DNA of 64,000 bases from Branchiostoma floridae (lineage: Eukaryota > Chordata > Leptocardii > Amphioxiformes > Branchiostomatidae): the NCBI RefSeq assembly GCF_000003815.2, contig NC_049997.1, positions 7,914,784-7,978,783 of the forward strand. Direction: 5' to 3'. Positions 11,098 through 28,999 of this stretch are shown piece by piece (the first letter of the stretch is position 1; the number at the start of each line of letters is the position of its first letter). Made by a program: the position numbers and the translations under genes. The notes under the pieces are model-generated. The model saw nothing but the letters and a program-made list of their open reading frames with translations. It was not told the origin of the DNA and did not search any database.

Positions 11098-11750
11098 TGT
11101 TCTTCTTATGACACAGAATATCATAAGGCATAACATAACAAAGGACATTAACCATATCTGTCCGGTGAATAATATTCAAGGCTTTAACAAAGTTCTTAGG
11201 AGATAATCCTAAGTTACAAATGTTTGTTTTGCATCCTATATATCCATTTTTGCACAATATTGAGTCTCTCTCCTTGGTGCTGACATGCCTTCAACTGAAG
11301 GGCAGAGATGTGGAGCTTTTACAAATTGATGTCTAATCAGCAGAATACATGAAACTAGCTATTATTAATCATCATGTGTTTGTGTGTGTGTGTGTGCACA
11401 TATATGTATGTATGTATGTAACTGACTGTGAACATGTGCATGTTTGTGAGTATGTTTGTGTGTTTGTGCATGTGTGTGTGGTGGTGGTGGTGGTGTGTGT
11501 GTGTGTGTGTGTGTATGTGTGAACATACATGCAATGTAGCGTTATACTATGTAAATGTACGTGTGTTTGTGCATGTATGTGTTTGGGTGGTGTGTTTGTG
11601 TTGGGGTGGTGTGTGTGTGTGTGTGTGTGTGTTTGAGTTGGGGCATCTATGTGTGTGTGTAAAGAGGGTTGTGTCTATGCCATTGTGTATGAATGAATAC
11701 ACAGCAACAGCCATTTTCATCTTATCCTAGGAGAGTACCTTGGCCTACCA
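11098..11750 (+). repeat. Noncoding duplicated segment, copy 2 (with GT arrays)
   Basis: Partner of 7380-8040: the same ordered blocks, including 'ttatgacacagaatatcat', 'ggtgctgacatgcc' and 'catcttatcctagg', with (GT)n and (GGT)n arrays at 11376-11400, 11457-11520 and 11595-11665. Confidence 0.7.
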
Positions 11751-11848
11751 TATTGACTCCTGACAGTTTTTGGTTAAGGAAGATTGTTTTACTATGCATG
11801 CAATCCTGTTAGAAACTGCATTTGACTTGAAGTATTCTGCAGTGTTGT

Positions 11849-14800
11849 TTACAGTCCAGCCAGCACCTCAGCGATGTAGTCCTGGGCCTGTTTGTTTCCT
11901 GTCTCCATGGCGATGTCCATTGCTGATTGGCAGTGAGAGTTAGCCAGGTCCAGTTTACCCAGTGCCTTGTAGGAAACAGCTATGTGCTTGTGTGCTGTTA
12001 TCTGTGCAGTCTTGTCTTCACAGTCTTGGCTAATTTTGAGGTACTTCTGAAACCACTCTAAACCTTTCTCACACTCCCCCATCTCATAGTGGGCCTTTCC
12101 AAGTCTCTTATAAGCCCTTCCCTCTTCATGCCTGTCTGCCGACTGCTTGGCTAGTTCCAGATACTGTTCATAATACTGGATGGCTTCATGTGGGGAGTGG
12201 AGTTGTTCCCTTTGCATGTCACCCATTCTGAGGCAATAACCCAGTTTACCATAGCGATGGCCTGTCTGCTTTGCCATCTGTAGGGCTGTCTTTAAGTGGG
12301 ATGTTGCCTGATCCAGTTTACCCAGAAACCTGTATGTATCACCCCGACGTACATGTACTACTGCTTGCTCTTTTTTGTTCCCATTATCTTCGTTTATTTT
12401 CAGGTTCTTCTGATTCCACTCTAAAGCAGCCTCATACTCCCCCATCTTATGGTGGGCCAATCCCAGTCTGTTGTAAGCCACTCCCTCCCCATGCCAGTCC
12501 CCCAACTGCCTGGCTAGTGCAAGGTACTGTTCATAATACTGGATGGCTGTACGAGGGGAGTGGAGTTGATCAATGTGCATGTCACCCATCTCAATGTATA
12601 CGGACATCTGTCCTCGTCGATCATCTGTCTGCTGTGCCATCTGTAAGGCTGTGTTGTAGTGCGATGTTGCTTGATCCAGTTCACCAAGAAACCTGTATGT
12701 ATCACCCATCCCTCTGTGTGCTGTTATCTGTTTTCCCTCATCTTCATCACCTTGGCACATCTTCAGGTACTTCTGATGCCACCCCAGAGCTTTCCTGTAC
12801 TCCCCCATGTCATGATAGGCCCGCCCCAAGCTCTGGTAGGCCTCCATCTCCTTACTCCTGTCCCCCAGCTGCCTGGCTAGTTCTGCAGCCTGTTCATAAT
12901 ATGGGATGGCTGTTTGTGGGGAGTGGAGCTGTTCTCTTTGCAAGTCACCTATAAACAAGGAAAATGCCATCTCGCTATCTTGATCTCCTGTCTGCTGTGC
13001 CATCTGTAAGGCTGTGCTGTAGTGGGATATTGCCTTAACCAAGTCACCTAGTTCCTTGTACATTGTACCCACACCTACATGTATGTGTCCATCCATCATA
13101 TCTTCCTTGTCTCCAGCCTCTTTGCTCATCTTCAGACACTTATGGGTCCAGCCCAGGGCTGCCTCATAATCCTTCATGTCCCAGCAAGCCTGTCCAGTCC
13201 TTTGTAGGCCTTTTGCTTTTCTTCCTTCCTCCCCAAGTCCCTGGCTAGTGCCAACATCTCTGTGTAGTACGTGTATGAGACCTGTGGTTCATTTAGCTGT
13301 TGTCTGTGTAAATCACCCAGCTCACAGTAAATGTCCATCTCTTCAGTTTTTTTCCTTGTTGCCTTAGCAACTGCCAATGCTGATTCATAGGTATTTTTTG
13401 CATCTGACAACTGACCTGACAATGCTAATGATGATGCCAGGTTCTTGTAAGCTACACAAATGTCAGTATCCCTTTTTGCCTTGACACCATGAATTTTCAA
13501 TGCTTTCTCATGATTTTTTACGGATCTCTGTGGGTTACCTAGCATGTCATATGTTAGTCCCTGTCTGCTGTAGGCCTTGGCTTGTTTTGTGTTATCTGAC
13601 AGTGCCTGAGCACACTCTAACATGCATTGGTAATGCTGCAGAGCTGACTGGAAGTCATTCAGTTTAGTCCTGTAGAGATCTCCTATCTGACAGCACAGGT
13701 CAAACTGTTGTTTCTTGTCTTTCTTTGCTGTAGGTGTCTTGACTTTGGCAAGAAGGACCTTCAGGTTGGCCTTGGGATCCTGATCTGCTGGAAAATATTT
13801 ACATCTTCATCAGGTAATTTCTGTGGATGACAAGATAACTGAATGTGTGCATACAGTTAACTATAATTATGTTCTCTGTAGTACTCTGTGCAGGTACAGA
13901 TTTAATCCATTTTTTTCATATAGCTATGTGTTCCTTGACATATAGTTTGCTAATACTTATTCTTGTTAATTTATGTTATTCAGATTGTATTTATTGTAAC
14001 CTCCACAACCAGTATTCATACACTGAGTGTTCAACTTTTTTTGTTACCAAACTATATTAAGATTTTGCATCACAACTTTGTTCATGATGTTCATGATATT
14101 CAAATCAGCTGCTTTGTCTATAATGCACCTCAACCTCTTAATTTTTGCTGGGATTTAAATCATTGCTTTGATCCTGAACTTTAGTAGCAAGGATGAACCA
14201 AATTTTACCTTTAACAGTAGGAGGTTTGTCTTTTACTTTGGATGCCAGAGTCCCACCTGTAGCACCGCCTGAGTCAGATGATTGAGTAGTTCCTGAAGAT
14301 TGGCTACTCCCTGTTGCCTGGATTGGAGATTTGGGGGTTCCCTTTGATTTTATGTTTCCTCCCATTGATAAACTATAAGCTGATGATCGAAGGCCTCCTG
14401 GTGCTGATTTTACACGTTCAACCTTTGTTTGATATCTGACCTGTGACTTTTTGGGTTGGCCGGTGGTACCCAGTGAGGCCATCTGTGATGTCACCTGTTC
14501 AACCTGCACATCTGGGGAAGGTTGCACGGCAGCTGCCAGCTGTTCTGTTGCACCTGGGTAAAAACAGAGTTGATGAAGAATTCAACTTTTGATTATTTTG
14601 ATACACCAAATTTGCTTATTGTCAAAAACAAACACAGCATGGCTTAAAAAGTTTTTTTTAGGTACAGGACAGGTACAAGCCCTGCAGTGATTAAATTACG
14701 GTATAGTTACTACTAGTTTTGTTGTATAACGGGGGCCCCCCTAAGATGCTTCCTGCCCTAAGATAGTACGGATTTTTTGCTGATCTTATCATGCATATTA

Positions 14801-16099
14801 AGTACGCTTATGTTTGTTGCCACTGACTATGATGATTAGAAAGGTAAATAACTAAAATTAGTCCAAAGAAACAGTTGTTTTTTTTGTTCATTAAAAAGAT
14901 ACATACACATATTCACTTCCCCTTTTTTTTTTGAAGACAGAATTTTCACAATAATGTTGGTAGCGCCAAATCACTGTGGTCACCTGTTACTCAAGGTATT
15001 GGTGGCTCATATCCCTAAATATACAACCTGTACAAAACAGCCACACAACTGTCACACGGATAAGAAATAAAGTTTTAATTCACAAAACACTACAAATATT
15101 GGTCTTCAAATGTTTGTTGAGTAGAAGACCGGCCATAGAAAAAACAACATAAGCATCACCGCCGTTGTTTTCCCCAGGGAGTGTGGCCCCGCAGGTGGCA
15201 GATGAGCGAATGCCCAAAAGATTTGTTACTCTAACAAATGATTCGTACCGTCTTTTCGTACTTCACAGAGTGATGTTGAATATGTTTCCCAATACGTACA
15301 CAGAGTTTTTGTGTGATTTTGGTGTTCTCTTTTTTTGTAATGATTTTGTTAGTCGGGCTGCCACATTCAGTGCATTTTGCCCATTTCCCATGAAAACACG
15401 GAAGTTATATTCATGATAACGTCCTCGGTGTTTGCCATTTGTAACAAGGAGGGTGAAGGGTTCATGAACAGTATGAATGCATTCCTTATCCAGGTATGGT
15501 CTTTAGATGAATGTGTTAAAAATTCATTGATCAAAACTTGACCACTCTTTGGCAACTAGCAATGGGGCGCCGTGAGTTCGAGCATGTAAAAAAGCGTAAC
15601 ATCTTAGGGTGGCCCCCATTAATTCTTTCTTAATAGGTATGATTTCATTCCAATTTCTGGATTATTATACTTAGCATTATACTTCAATATTGAATGAAGA
15701 ATCAGTCATGCTAGTCAGGCAGAGTGTACAAAAAAAAACTATTAACTTTACTGCACTGCACATGTATGATATTAAGATCATGAGTATCAAGGCTGCAGAA
15801 GTATCAGTCATTGCGTTACCTTTTGTTTTTTGTTCTTGCTCAAATTGTTTAACATCATCTGCCAAAGTTCCTTGTCCCAATACTCTTAAAACTTGCTCAA
15901 GGAACCCCAGGTTTCCCTCAGAAATGGTCTTGTTATCTTCCAACATCTTGAACAGTTGTAGAACTGTTGCACCGTCAACCTGTGCTCTGCCGAGAATCCT
16001 ATCATGAACAAGCAAGTCACGTAGGTCCTGCACCTCATCCCTTATCAGATTTTGGGAGATCTTGAGATACAGCTGGGCCTTTTTAGTAAGTTGAGCCAT
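11849..16099 (-). CDS. Death-effector-domain / TPR-array protein (3 exons, about 854 aa, one frameshift)
   Basis: Exons in transcript order: 16099-15820, 14553-14209, 13787-11849. Both introns are phase 1 with GT-AG ends; the stop is at 11851-11849. Residues 1-93 read as a death effector domain: 'YLKISQNLIRDEVQDLRDLL', 'VLQLFKMLEDN', 'FLEQVLRVLGQGTLADDVKQF'. Residues 94-208 are a Ser/Thr/Gly/Pro-rich linker. Residues 209-854 are about 15 TPR units in a three-unit super-repeat of about 120 aa; signatures are 'LHSPxxAIxYYEQ', 'MGEYxxALEW' and 'GDTYRFLGxLDQATSH'. TPR arrays bind proteins and DEDs bind other DEDs, so an adaptor or sensor in apoptosis/immune signalling is likely; the partner is unknown. 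At about 13193-13197 one G seems missing: the frame breaks at 'YKGLDRLAG' and resumes as 'GQACWDMKDYEAALGW' in the next frame. Either an assembly error or a null allele. Confidence 0.8.
14731..15617. mobile_element. DNA element with matching terminal inverted repeats (887 bp, in intron 1 of the DED/TPR gene)
   Basis: The left end 'gggggcccccctaagatg' is mirrored by 'catcttagggtggccccc' on the right (reversed: gggggccaccctaagatg, one mismatch in 18). The interior has only short ORFs, so it is probably non-autonomous. A clear target duplication was not seen. Confidence 0.6.
15455..15600 (+). repeat. Dispersed repeat, copy 2
   Basis: Shares 'gggttcatgaaca', 'cttatccaggtatggtcttta' and 'aaaattcattgatcaaa' with 3606-3750. 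It lies near the right end of the 887-bp element, so the repeat may be part of that element and the 3606 copy a second fragment of it. Confidence 0.45.
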
Positions 16100-16369
16100 A
16101 GCTGATGTAGTCTACAGCAGTGTCAATCTTCCAGTTTATGCTCCAGACCTGAAGTGTAGAAGTGAGACTAACATTATAATTGTACTATCATGTACATTGG
16201 ATTATTATAGACTAAGCATATTTTTATTTTATTTGATCCTTTATGGCAATTAGATTTATATATTTATAATAATTGTATTTTTGACATTATTTTTAATTAT
16301 CTATATCTATTAATGTTCTTCATGAACCAAGGTACATATTGAGTATGAAGTTCCTGTCATTTAGCATAA

Positions 16370-16805
16370 TTTAAGTATAAATTTCCCTCGTTAATTATGC
16401 AGATCAAGTCATAATTTGCATGATTAACACACCATTAAATTGCTCTTTATCAAAGTTACCTACAGGTCAAAAATCATTCCTGCAACTCATCCTGTTTCAA
16501 AGTCTACAATGGAAACACCCCCTGCAGTTCCAAGCTGCTACATGTAGAAGGCTTATTAGCTGTCACTTCCCAACCATAAGAGCTGTCTGCCACCTCAAAA
16601 TTGCTTGCTTGGAACATGAGATGTCAAACTGGATGGAAGTTCTGCTGCAGTAGCATGGAAAGCCACCAGAGGGCCCAACATCTTTTTTTTTCTTTTACAG
16701 AATGTGACAAAACCACATACATGTAACGAGCTTCATGACAATCCATCGAAAGCTCCTTGAGTTATGCTATTCAACTACATACATACAAACATACAAATGT
16801 TACCA
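16370..16805 (+). repeat. Dispersed repeat copy
   Basis: 'cgttaattatgcagatcaag' followed by 'caccccctgcagttccaag', 'agctgtctgccacc', 'ccagagggccc' and 'ctccttgagttatgct'. Same family as 200-1190. Confidence 0.6.
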
Positions 16806-19691
16806 GAAACATAACCTTCTTGGCAAAGGAAATTAATTTGCTAAGGTTAATTCTATTGTTTAGAAATATAAGACACTAATGATCTGTTCACAGCATATAT
16901 GAAGGGACTTTGAACCTGGCCCCACACTTTTACAGGTTTTACAAAAACATGTTTATCTTAGTCCACATGTTGCATTTTACAGAGACCAATTATGAAAATG
17001 TCTTACAGGTGGCATACATAGAACAATTAGTCACTTAGAGTGACTAAAATCACTACTTAAATGTACTATCTGCACAAACCTCTCTTGGGCCCCCTTAGTA
17101 CCATATGGGGAACTTGGACTGAAAGCTATAGTTCATTGTGAGGAATGCTGGGAACTTGAGTTGATGGTCACATGTCTAGCAAACTGTTTATTCAGCATTG
17201 TTTAGCCCCTACAGTTTCTGTAATTTGTATTGTATTATACGATTGGCCCCTTTTCTGACTGTTGAATACGCATTCTGTACATGAGATACATGTATGCCAC
17301 TGAAATGAACATAGATTTTATTGTCAGTAGTTTTCACCAATGAATTCTCCAATTAAAAAAGCTAGTTTTCAAGCTGTATTTATTTCGGCTACTTGTACAT
17401 TTTTCTGTTAAAAGTATGTATTCTAAAATTATGACACCAAAACTGTAAATATTTTGAATTTTAAAATCTCCATTCGGATTGACATTTGCAGCTCATTTTT
17501 AACATATTCACATTATTTTGTCGCATTTCAAGCATTGATAAAGTGCCCTTACATTTGTAGTTCTGGCATCCCTCCAGGAATATGCCAGCTGCAGAATGTA
17601 AAAGACGACCAAATTGACCATTACTTTCGGAGATCTTCAAAGCTTCACAGGCCGGGATAAAAAAATGCCACAGCTGACTGTCAATGAACTTCAGTATCAA
17701 TGCAGTTAACTAGCGTGTTCCTTTGGTTCGTCGGAAAGTTAGACAAAATGGCGAACAACTCAAGGGGCGGTGGAAAGTGCACATATTGAAAGACATTCTA
17801 AAGCCAAAACAAGGACGCAATTACACATTTTGAATATTGCTGTGCAGTGTTAAAAGGTAGATTCAACTTATGATGTGATGATTAATCAGATTAAAAATGG
17901 CCATAAGAGTTGATCAAAGTATGTTAAAAGACCCTTTCATTGTTTAATTTGTTCATAATTTTTCTTATCAACTTATGTGAAACATGTTGATCCAAAGATA
18001 GCAATTGGTTTATGATTGAATTCAAGTTATATTACACTGATAAGTGGACATCATGATGATTTAATGTTATATAAAATGTGAATTGTACCTACTTTTTGTA
18101 AGCAGATGTCTTGCTATTTGCCCACTTATCATGGATGATGGAACTTGGACTGGTTGACTTGCTGATTGTACATTTACCCTCTACCTCAAGGAATGCTTTT
18201 AAACACCAATCAATGATTAACTTGAAGTTGGTTAGGGTCACACGTACTGTTCAAAATCAATAACCATCATGATGGTGACCATGGTTTCCTATGGCTTAAC
18301 TTGCCCCTGAATATGTTTAAGGTCTTGACGAATGGCATTTACAAGAAATGTACATGATTGTATGTCTATAATTTTATCAGACCATCCAACAGACTTTTTG
18401 TCTTGAGAATTATTGATTACATTAGATGCCAATTAATTGCACAATGGATAACTGCACACTTCTGATAATTGCACGGAATCCGCAAATCCGGTGGTGGTGT
18501 ACGTGTGTTCGCTTTGTTAATAATTGCACAATATGCACTCGGGCAAATGGGGTTTTCAATTAAACATCTTCTATTGTACTTTGAAATTTTGTTTTTTATC
18601 TGTTCATTCCAGACATACACACTCCCCCTTGAAGGATTAAGTGTTCTATAGTACGTATCCTTTGAACCTTCTTTCTGTTGACTCTGTGTAGGCACTGCCA
18701 ATATAATTTGTGTACAATGTAAATAGAAACTCAACGACATCTGTTGGGGGAGTACTAAATGTATCTTGAAAACATACCCTCAGACTAGTTTTGTTGCAGT
18801 TTGTATGTTATAAAATGATAGGACAATCACACTACAGTAGATCAGGAACTTGAGTCAAGGAGAGAAATAAGGGCTGCATGAGAAAAGGAAATATATACCA
18901 TAACATACATACCAGGGTAGTCGATTTTTACATGGCTTGGTATAAGAAAACTGCCCCATTTTTTTAAGCCAGTATGCACACCCACTTAATCCTTTGCGTG
19001 CAGATGTAGCTGAAATTATAAATCCTTTTTAAGAAAAAAGGCCAAAATGTAACAGTTACTGTTGCAACGTTAACATCTCTTACCAGTTACAGATGACAAA
19101 TCAGCTGAAGTGAATAATTTTTTTACCCAAAATTTCTGTTTTGAACGAGCCGTAAAAGTAACATCTGCATAGAAAGGATGCCATCACCTCAAGATAAATT
19201 TGCACTAGAAGTTGAAACATAAAAGCTGGGGGCAGAAATAACTGAAGTACTTGTAACTGAAGATTAAGTACAAACATGAGTGATTGTTGTGTTTGCAGTC
19301 ATATGACTCTCCTTAGTGCTGAAATGCCATCAAGCTTTGGAACCATTCCAGTATGGGCAAAGATTTTTACTTTCTGGTGATGTAAAACAGAAGGCTAATC
19401 ATAACACTATTGAAAAGACAATGGAGAAATATGTCATCGACCCAATTTTTTTGTGCAGAGTTTAGTCTGTATGTATGGCCTCTGTATTGACGTTAGATAA
19501 AGAGCTATATATCATACCAATATACTGTAGCTGATATCGTTAGATACCATTAAGTCGTGATCATTTTTGCATGGTAAATGCAGGTCTCCGTATAGGATCG
19601 TTGGTGCTGGCTTTAAGAAATATCAATACAGTTGAAGAAATGAAAACGATAACAGTCAAATTGTAACAACGTATTCTTTAATAACTGTTCA
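16806..19691. other. Intergenic, no supported gene
   Basis: AT-rich. A minus-strand ORF at 17461-17700 has no recognisable domain. It could be an untranslated or alternative 5' exon of the DED/TPR gene, but nothing shows this. The plus-strand ATG near 17747 meets a stop after 13 codons. A short echo of the 7.5-kb segment ('ttagtgctgaaatgccatca') occurs near 19312. Confidence 0.35.
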
Positions 19692-20393
19692 ATAGAGTCC
19701 ATTCCAAGACACCATGAGGGTTTTTAGGCGATATTTATAATTAGTCTGAATTATTTTGAATAAAAGAATATCCGAGCCACAATAGTTAAATTATTTTCAA
19801 AAAATTGACTAAGAAAATACTAATTTATTTGAATTTCTTTGAATATTTTAGAAACATTTTGAAAGTAACTGTACAAAAATATCTTTATTTAGAATAATTG
19901 TGAAACCTCTCTGTGATTATTTCACATTTACAAATATTTACAAAAAATGGTAAACCTGGCCAAATGGTAAAATTAGTTTATTGCCCCCATAAAAGTAAGC
20001 CCTATTGTTGCATCTGTATATTTTTAGATTTTACTGCTGGGCACTGGTGAATCCTTTGTGGTGGGCCATTGTTGCATGGCACCCAACCATACTTTGCAAG
20101 GATGTGTGAATTGCTATCTTCCCAGCCCACCGAACCATTTACAAAAAATGGTAGAAAATGGTAAATAATGGTAGAATGCTGTTATCATTATTTAGAAACC
20201 ATTAGAAGTATCCAATTCCACACCATGAATATTTCCAAAGTTTTACAGGACCAGGGAAATATTTATAAAGTTGAAACAGTGTTAAAAATATTTCTGAAGT
20301 ATCAAATGTCCTAGACATATAATTACAAAACTTTAAAATCAATTCTAAACAATGGCAACAAACATCCGCATGGTGTCTTGGAATGGACTCTAT
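19692..20393. mobile_element. DNA element with about 25-bp terminal inverted repeats (702 bp)
   Basis: 'atagagtccattccaagaca' at the left end is mirrored exactly by 'tgtcttggaatggactctat' at the right, and the match runs on through 'ccatg'. The AT-rich interior has no long ORF and contains several 'aaaaatggta' echoes. It lies 235 bp beyond the 3' end of the GTPase gene. Confidence 0.75.
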
Positions 20394-20627
20394 GCATTAA
20401 ATCTGCATTTCGCATGACTTTAGTAAGTGCATCATCAAACCGCACGTTGTGTTATATACAATGCGGTTCACGTATTTTACGTCCGGTCAAAAGCTTTGGA
20501 CGCTCGTGTATGCAAGGTACTTATTCATACGTATACTCTTCCAGGACCTTAGTATAATGTATATTTCATACAACAAGTTCTGAATCATTTTTTTTTCTAT
20601 CTCTCTGTCTATATATACACTGTATAT

Positions 20628-26761
<6,134 letters not shown>

Positions 26762-26989
26762 GGTCCCCCCTTTGCCACACCTCTAAATCCAAAGACTTCT
26801 TTTCTGTTTTTCGTAATCGCGAAGCTACTCTTCTATTCTCCGTATAGACAAACCCTTCTTTTCTTCGAGGTTGTGAAGGCTGTACAGAAGGAACGTTTGT
26901 CCGAGCAATGTTGATGTCTCTTAAGCTTGTACCGTACCTTACTGTACACACGCTGTATTTAGTCCTATGCCAACAATTTGGGACAAGGC

Positions 26990-27000
26990 TGGCCTTATAT
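26990..27000 (-). promoter_or_regulatory. Possible TATA box of the GTPase gene
   Basis: On the minus strand this reads 'gatataagg' in a local GC-rich setting, about 230 bases upstream of the ATG at 26761. A start site near 26965 would give a 5' UTR of about 200 bases. One weak motif only. Confidence 0.25.
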
Positions 27001-27039
27001 CCAGCGCCCAAAGAAGTCCTCCTGTTCCACAAAGATGGA

Positions 27040-28585
27040 CGGTTGTGAAAGAATCCTTATCTCATAGATAGCGCCGCTCCACTGGGTAGTAGCTCCGAGA
27101 TTGTTTTACCTTGAGACCCGGGACACAGTCCTGGGGTTGGTACGTCAGATGTATTGCGAGTCCTACAAGCTGGGGTTCGTTACGTGTTCCACGTGCCCAA
27201 TTGTTTACGGTACTTACTGTGGGCACAACAGATCCCGGTTAGGATAAAATTGTTTGCGGACCTCCTACAACAATCAGTAGACAAAACTGTCCACGGCAGA
27301 CGTTGTTTACATCATAGGCGACTCGATAGATAAATCACTTCTGAAGATGGCACTACTGTTGCTATGCTCCCAAGTCCCAAGGCGCGATTCTTTGATTACC
27401 AATAATATGGCGTTTTAAATCCTAACTCCAACGCGAAAATCCCCAACAAGAAGAAGTATCCAAGGCCTCGCTGGTTCTGCTTTATTTGAAGAGTCCGTTA
27501 TACAATGGTGTCTGGGCATGTGACGCCTGTCTTTACATGGTAGTGTTGTGCATCTTCTTACATGCCGGGTGTATTGTGGATTGGCAGTGTAGGGTAGCCA
27601 CGCCCCGGGCTTGTAGAAACAGTGGTCGCCGTCCGTAACACAGGGATTCACAGGGCACACTGTGACATAGTCATTAGGATGCTTGTCGTGTGGCTCCGAC
27701 TTATCCCGTTTCTCCGTATGTACAAAGAGATTTCGGCTGTCAGCGATGACAGAAGGATGTGTCCTGTAGTTTCAGCACCTGTAGTAGGAAGAGAGGGACA
27801 ATGAAAAAAACTGGGCATGAAGGACAAGTGTTGGGTGGTGGTTAGAGCTATGTATCAGTTTCAAGAGATCATAGCTTTGCGGGAGAGCTGGAATTTCATG
27901 GAGATTTCCTTCGACACCTGCTACTGTCCAAAACTGGTCGTACACTGTGCGGTCGCGTAGACGCCCATTATGTGAGCGTATGCTATGAAATAAAGGAAAA
28001 GTTTCGCACAGAGAATTTGAATAACGATCCACCCCTATACCTGAATCCCGTATTATGAGGTAGTTCTGGAGGTCTTATAACTCTGAAACAACTAATACAA
28101 TCGCGCTCTGTTATTGTATCGTGCTCGAAGCCCTCTACTGCCAACTCACAATACCACCGGCATGTACATATACGCTATATTTGCTACCGTTTGAGTAACG
28201 CTACTGTGCCTTCGCTCACTCAAACCCGCAGAAATCACGTATGAGCAGACTAGAACATTGTAAGACCGCATTGTCGTCTACCTAGACTGTACAGTCGGTG
28301 TCAGGCTGTAGCTATGACTATCGGATACTCTACCTGACTGCCGCTGTACGTTCAGGGAAGGAGAACCGGGATCACTCGCACCATGGCTGCGGTACACTGT
28401 ACCCTGCCGACTACTAACGGCTTTAGCCGGGCTTAACATGTCGGCCTTCGTTACCATGGGCCGGGGGAAGTCAGACTCAATGATCTCGTCAATGTGAAGT
28501 TAGACGGAAGTGAAATCGTCTTTTCGGTAATTTGCTATGAGCGTTGTTTATGTGCCCAAGACTATTGACTCTGATATATGGAAAC
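27040..28585. other. Intergenic, no supported gene
   Basis: Upstream flank of the GTPase gene. Higher GC than average in places, but no ORF with a recognisable domain. Confidence 0.35.
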
Positions 28586-28589
28586 TAAA

Positions 28590-28855
28590 AAAAACAGCCT
28601 TAAAACAAAGCCGCAGTATATACAGAATAAAAGATACAAAAACCGAAAGTTCGGCTGTAGTACCGATGCCATACACCACGTGGCCTAAGATAAGCAGTGA
28701 CCTTCGTTTTTCCAACACCTACCAACATACTTAATTTTACCACAATCTATTCAGAGGTTCTTGAGTTATGATGACCACAAGTATGCGACAACGCAGACAC
28801 GCACATGGACGCACCCAAAATAGTACTTCCATTTTTGATGGAGGCAATACGATAC
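28590..28855 (+). repeat. Dispersed repeat copy
   Basis: 'accttcgtttttccaacacc', 'attcagaggttcttgagtta', 'acgcagacacgcacatggac' and 'ttgatggaggcaat'. A short TA tract follows at 28945-28975. Confidence 0.65.
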
Positions 28856-28941
28856 GGAGAGAATCATCCCAGTAGAAGACATTCATTATACAGTTTGCCC
28901 AACTTCGCTATGTACGGTCACAAAAATATATGTTAACTGAT

Positions 28942-28973
<32 letters not shown>

Positions 28974-28999
28974 GTATATTTGTACATCATACAAGTAGT

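Noticed and set aside
12271-12954. 227-codon plus-strand ORF
   Set aside because: Antisense to the TPR exon; its repetitive pattern mirrors the TPR codons.
17461-17700. Minus ORF as an upstream exon of the DED/TPR gene
   Set aside because: No recognisable domain and no phase or splice evidence linking it to the ATG at 16099, which has its own upstream leader.
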